Source: Pelobates cultripes (taxonomy: Eukaryota; Chordata; Amphibia; Anura; Pelobatidae). Taken from it: a stretch of 64,000 nt of DNA. The stretch lies in the NCBI GenBank assembly GCA_933207985.1, contig OW240912.1:107069273-107133272 (forward strand). Reading direction: 5' to 3'. Shown piece after piece: positions 62,532 to 64,000 of the stretch. A program made the translations under genes and the position numbers. How positions within the stretch are numbered: position 1 is the stretch's first letter; each line of letters opens with the position of its first letter. The notes beneath the pieces are model-generated. The model had not been told where the DNA came from, made no database searches, and worked only from the letters and a program-made list of their open reading frames with translations.

Positions 62532-63651
62532 AAAAGACTAAGTCCCATCGCCGAATGGGACTTAGTCTTTGCAGCTGAAATAAGGCTGAAAAAAACGGCT
62601 GAAAAAAAGACTAAGTCCCATCGCCGAATGGGACTTAGTCTCTGCAGCTGAAATAAGGCTGAAAAAAACGGCTGAAAAAGAGACTAAGTCCCATCGCCGA
62701 ATGGGACTTAGTCTCTGCAGCTGAAATAAGGCTGAAAAAAGCGGCTGAAAAAAAGACTAAGTCCCATCGCCGAATGGGACTTAGTCTCTGCAGCTGAAAT
62801 AATTTCCCATTTACTGAACCAAGTGGGAAATAGCAAGGCAGGCACAAAGGGTTTGCACCAGGTCTGGGGACACAGGGGACACCGTCTTAAAGGGCCGTGT
62901 CCCCAACAAGTCTGGGGACACGGCCTTAAAGGGGCAGTGTCCCAATCTTCCTGATGTCCCAAAAAAGGTGTTTAAAGGGCCAGCACCAGTCACATAAAGA
63001 GTCCATAAGCCCCAATATGCCCACCGACAGTCTTAAAGGGCCATACACACCAAATAAAAGTGCATACATTTTCACAATCTCCCAGGGGCCATAGTCATGC
63101 GGGAGGAGGCTGGCAAATAGGCTTCTCCACAACCCAGGGAAAGCAGGGCAATTTGCCATTTAAAGGGCCCGTTACAAATAGCAGTTTGTAACAAGGTGTC
63201 AATCCATATCTGCCAAGTGACCCGATGTAGGGGAACCAGTCCCTATTCTGCTCTGTGTCAGTGTGTATCAGGGATCCTTAGGACAGGTGTCAATCCATAT
63301 GTCAAGGTGTCAATATGTCATATGTCAGGTGTCAATCCATATTGATTGTGATTTGGGAATGTTAGGTGATTTCTGCCCTTTATGGATTAAAACCAGACTC
63401 TGTATCAACTGTGTAATTTTCCATGGGAGTTTTGCCATGGATCCCCCTCCGACATGCCACAGTCCAGGTGTTAGTCCCCTTGAAACAACTTTTCCATCCC
63501 TATTGTGGCCAGAAAGAGTCCCTGTGTGTTTTAAAATTCGCCTCCCCATTGAAGTCAATGGGGTTTCGGGCGGTTCGCCGGTTCGCGAACATTTGCGGAA
63601 GTTCGCGTTCGCCGTTCGCGAACCGAAAATTTCGGGTTCGCGACATCACTA
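62532..63651. mobile_element. hAT-like composite element, right half
   Basis: Ends GGTTCGCGACATCACTA at 63651, the inverse of the left end at 22582, followed by ACTCTCAC (63652-63659). Just inside are GTTCGC/GCGAAC palindromes (63570-63640). The stretch 62788-63560 has repeated GGGGACAC, TTAAAGGGCC and GTGTCAATCCATAT motifs and no coding frame. The element appears non-autonomous. Confidence 0.75.
62535..62787. repeat. Four tandem 73 bp units, each with a perfect hairpin
   Basis: AGACTAAGTCCCAT, a 6-base loop (CGCCGA) and the perfect inverse ATGGGACTTAGTCT begin at 62535, 62608, 62681 and 62754, a constant period of 73. The linker contains GCAGCTGAAATAAGGCTG and CGGCTG. The array may extend into the gap. 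Confidence 0.93.
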
Positions 63652-63950
63652 ACTCTCACTAACAGACACACACACACACTAACACACTCACTAACAGAAA
63701 CACATTCACTATGAGACACACTAGCACACTCACCAACAGACACACACACACTTACACACTTAGTAACAGACATACACTCTCACTGACACACACTCTTTGA
63801 CAGACACATATGCACACTCTATGACAGACGCACACACTCTCACTGACACACAAACACACACGCCAACATACGGATACACTCACTAACAGACACAGATGCA
63901 CTAATACACTCACCAACAGACACACACACACTTACAGACACACACACTAA
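63652..63950. repeat. CACTCACTAACAGACAC minisatellite, right part
   Basis: The same unit type as 22075-22581, resuming directly after the hAT-like end. The last 50 bases of the window are AT-rich and featureless. Confidence 0.85.
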
Positions 63951-64000
63951 AAAAATTTTTATTTCTTTTTAAATTTCAATCCACCCAGCCTCCATACTTT

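Noticed and set aside
62532..62787. Spaced hairpin array considered as CRISPR
   Set aside because: The linkers are near-identical rather than unique spacers, and the context is a vertebrate mobile element.

Overview
The window looks like a repeat-dense vertebrate intergenic region, most likely from an amphibian and probably a frog. The reasons are a DIRS-type tyrosine-recombinase retrotransposon, a Tc1 element of a type widespread in fish and frogs, TTAA-flanked miniature elements, hAT-like elements and long microsatellites. I recognise no host protein-coding gene, no tRNA or rRNA gene and no CRISPR array. Every recognisable coding stretch belongs to a mobile element, and most are broken.

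Layout. Three runs of exactly 100 N (23841-23940, 40930-41029, 62432-62531) divide the window into four contigs. Contig 1 (1-23840) holds a 5'-truncated Tc1 element, an LTR with a tRNA-Leu-type primer site and a short gag-like reading frame, about 12 kb of mostly unrecognised sequence with embedded miniature elements, two minisatellites, a LINE endonuclease fragment, and the left half of a hAT-like element full of tandem repeats. Contig 2 (23941-40929) and contig 3 (41030-62431) repeat the first 16 kb of contig 1 almost base for base. Contig 4 (62532-64000) carries the right half of the hAT-like element.

The repeated blocks differ by clean insertions. Contig 1 has an empty site (4407-4411) where contigs 2 and 3 carry a 5.9 kb DIRS element. 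Contig 2 alone has a 490 bp TTAA-flanked element built of seven consecutive hairpins. Contig 3 alone has a LINE tail that replaced 1.3 kb of Tc1 and LTR sequence. Contig 3 alternates between contig 1-like and contig 2-like variants. The two halves of the hAT-like element, at the end of contig 1 and in contig 4, carry matching inverted ends and the same 8 bp flank. The simplest reading is that contig 4 continues contig 1, and that contigs 2 and 3 are alternative haplotype copies placed in the gap by the assembler. A real tandem duplication is not excluded.

The DIRS element is the most informative feature. Its domain order is gag, reverse transcriptase, RNase H, a C-terminal region typical of the group, then tyrosine recombinase, with inverted terminal repeats and an internal complementary region. 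That internal region reproduces the predicted circle junction exactly, including one copy of a 5 bp core (AATTT). The same core occurs in the empty site and at both insertion junctions. Both copies share the same two in-frame TGA codons, one in the reverse transcriptase and one in the recombinase, so neither looks autonomous. A 37-nt intron-like segment sits where gag and RT change frame.
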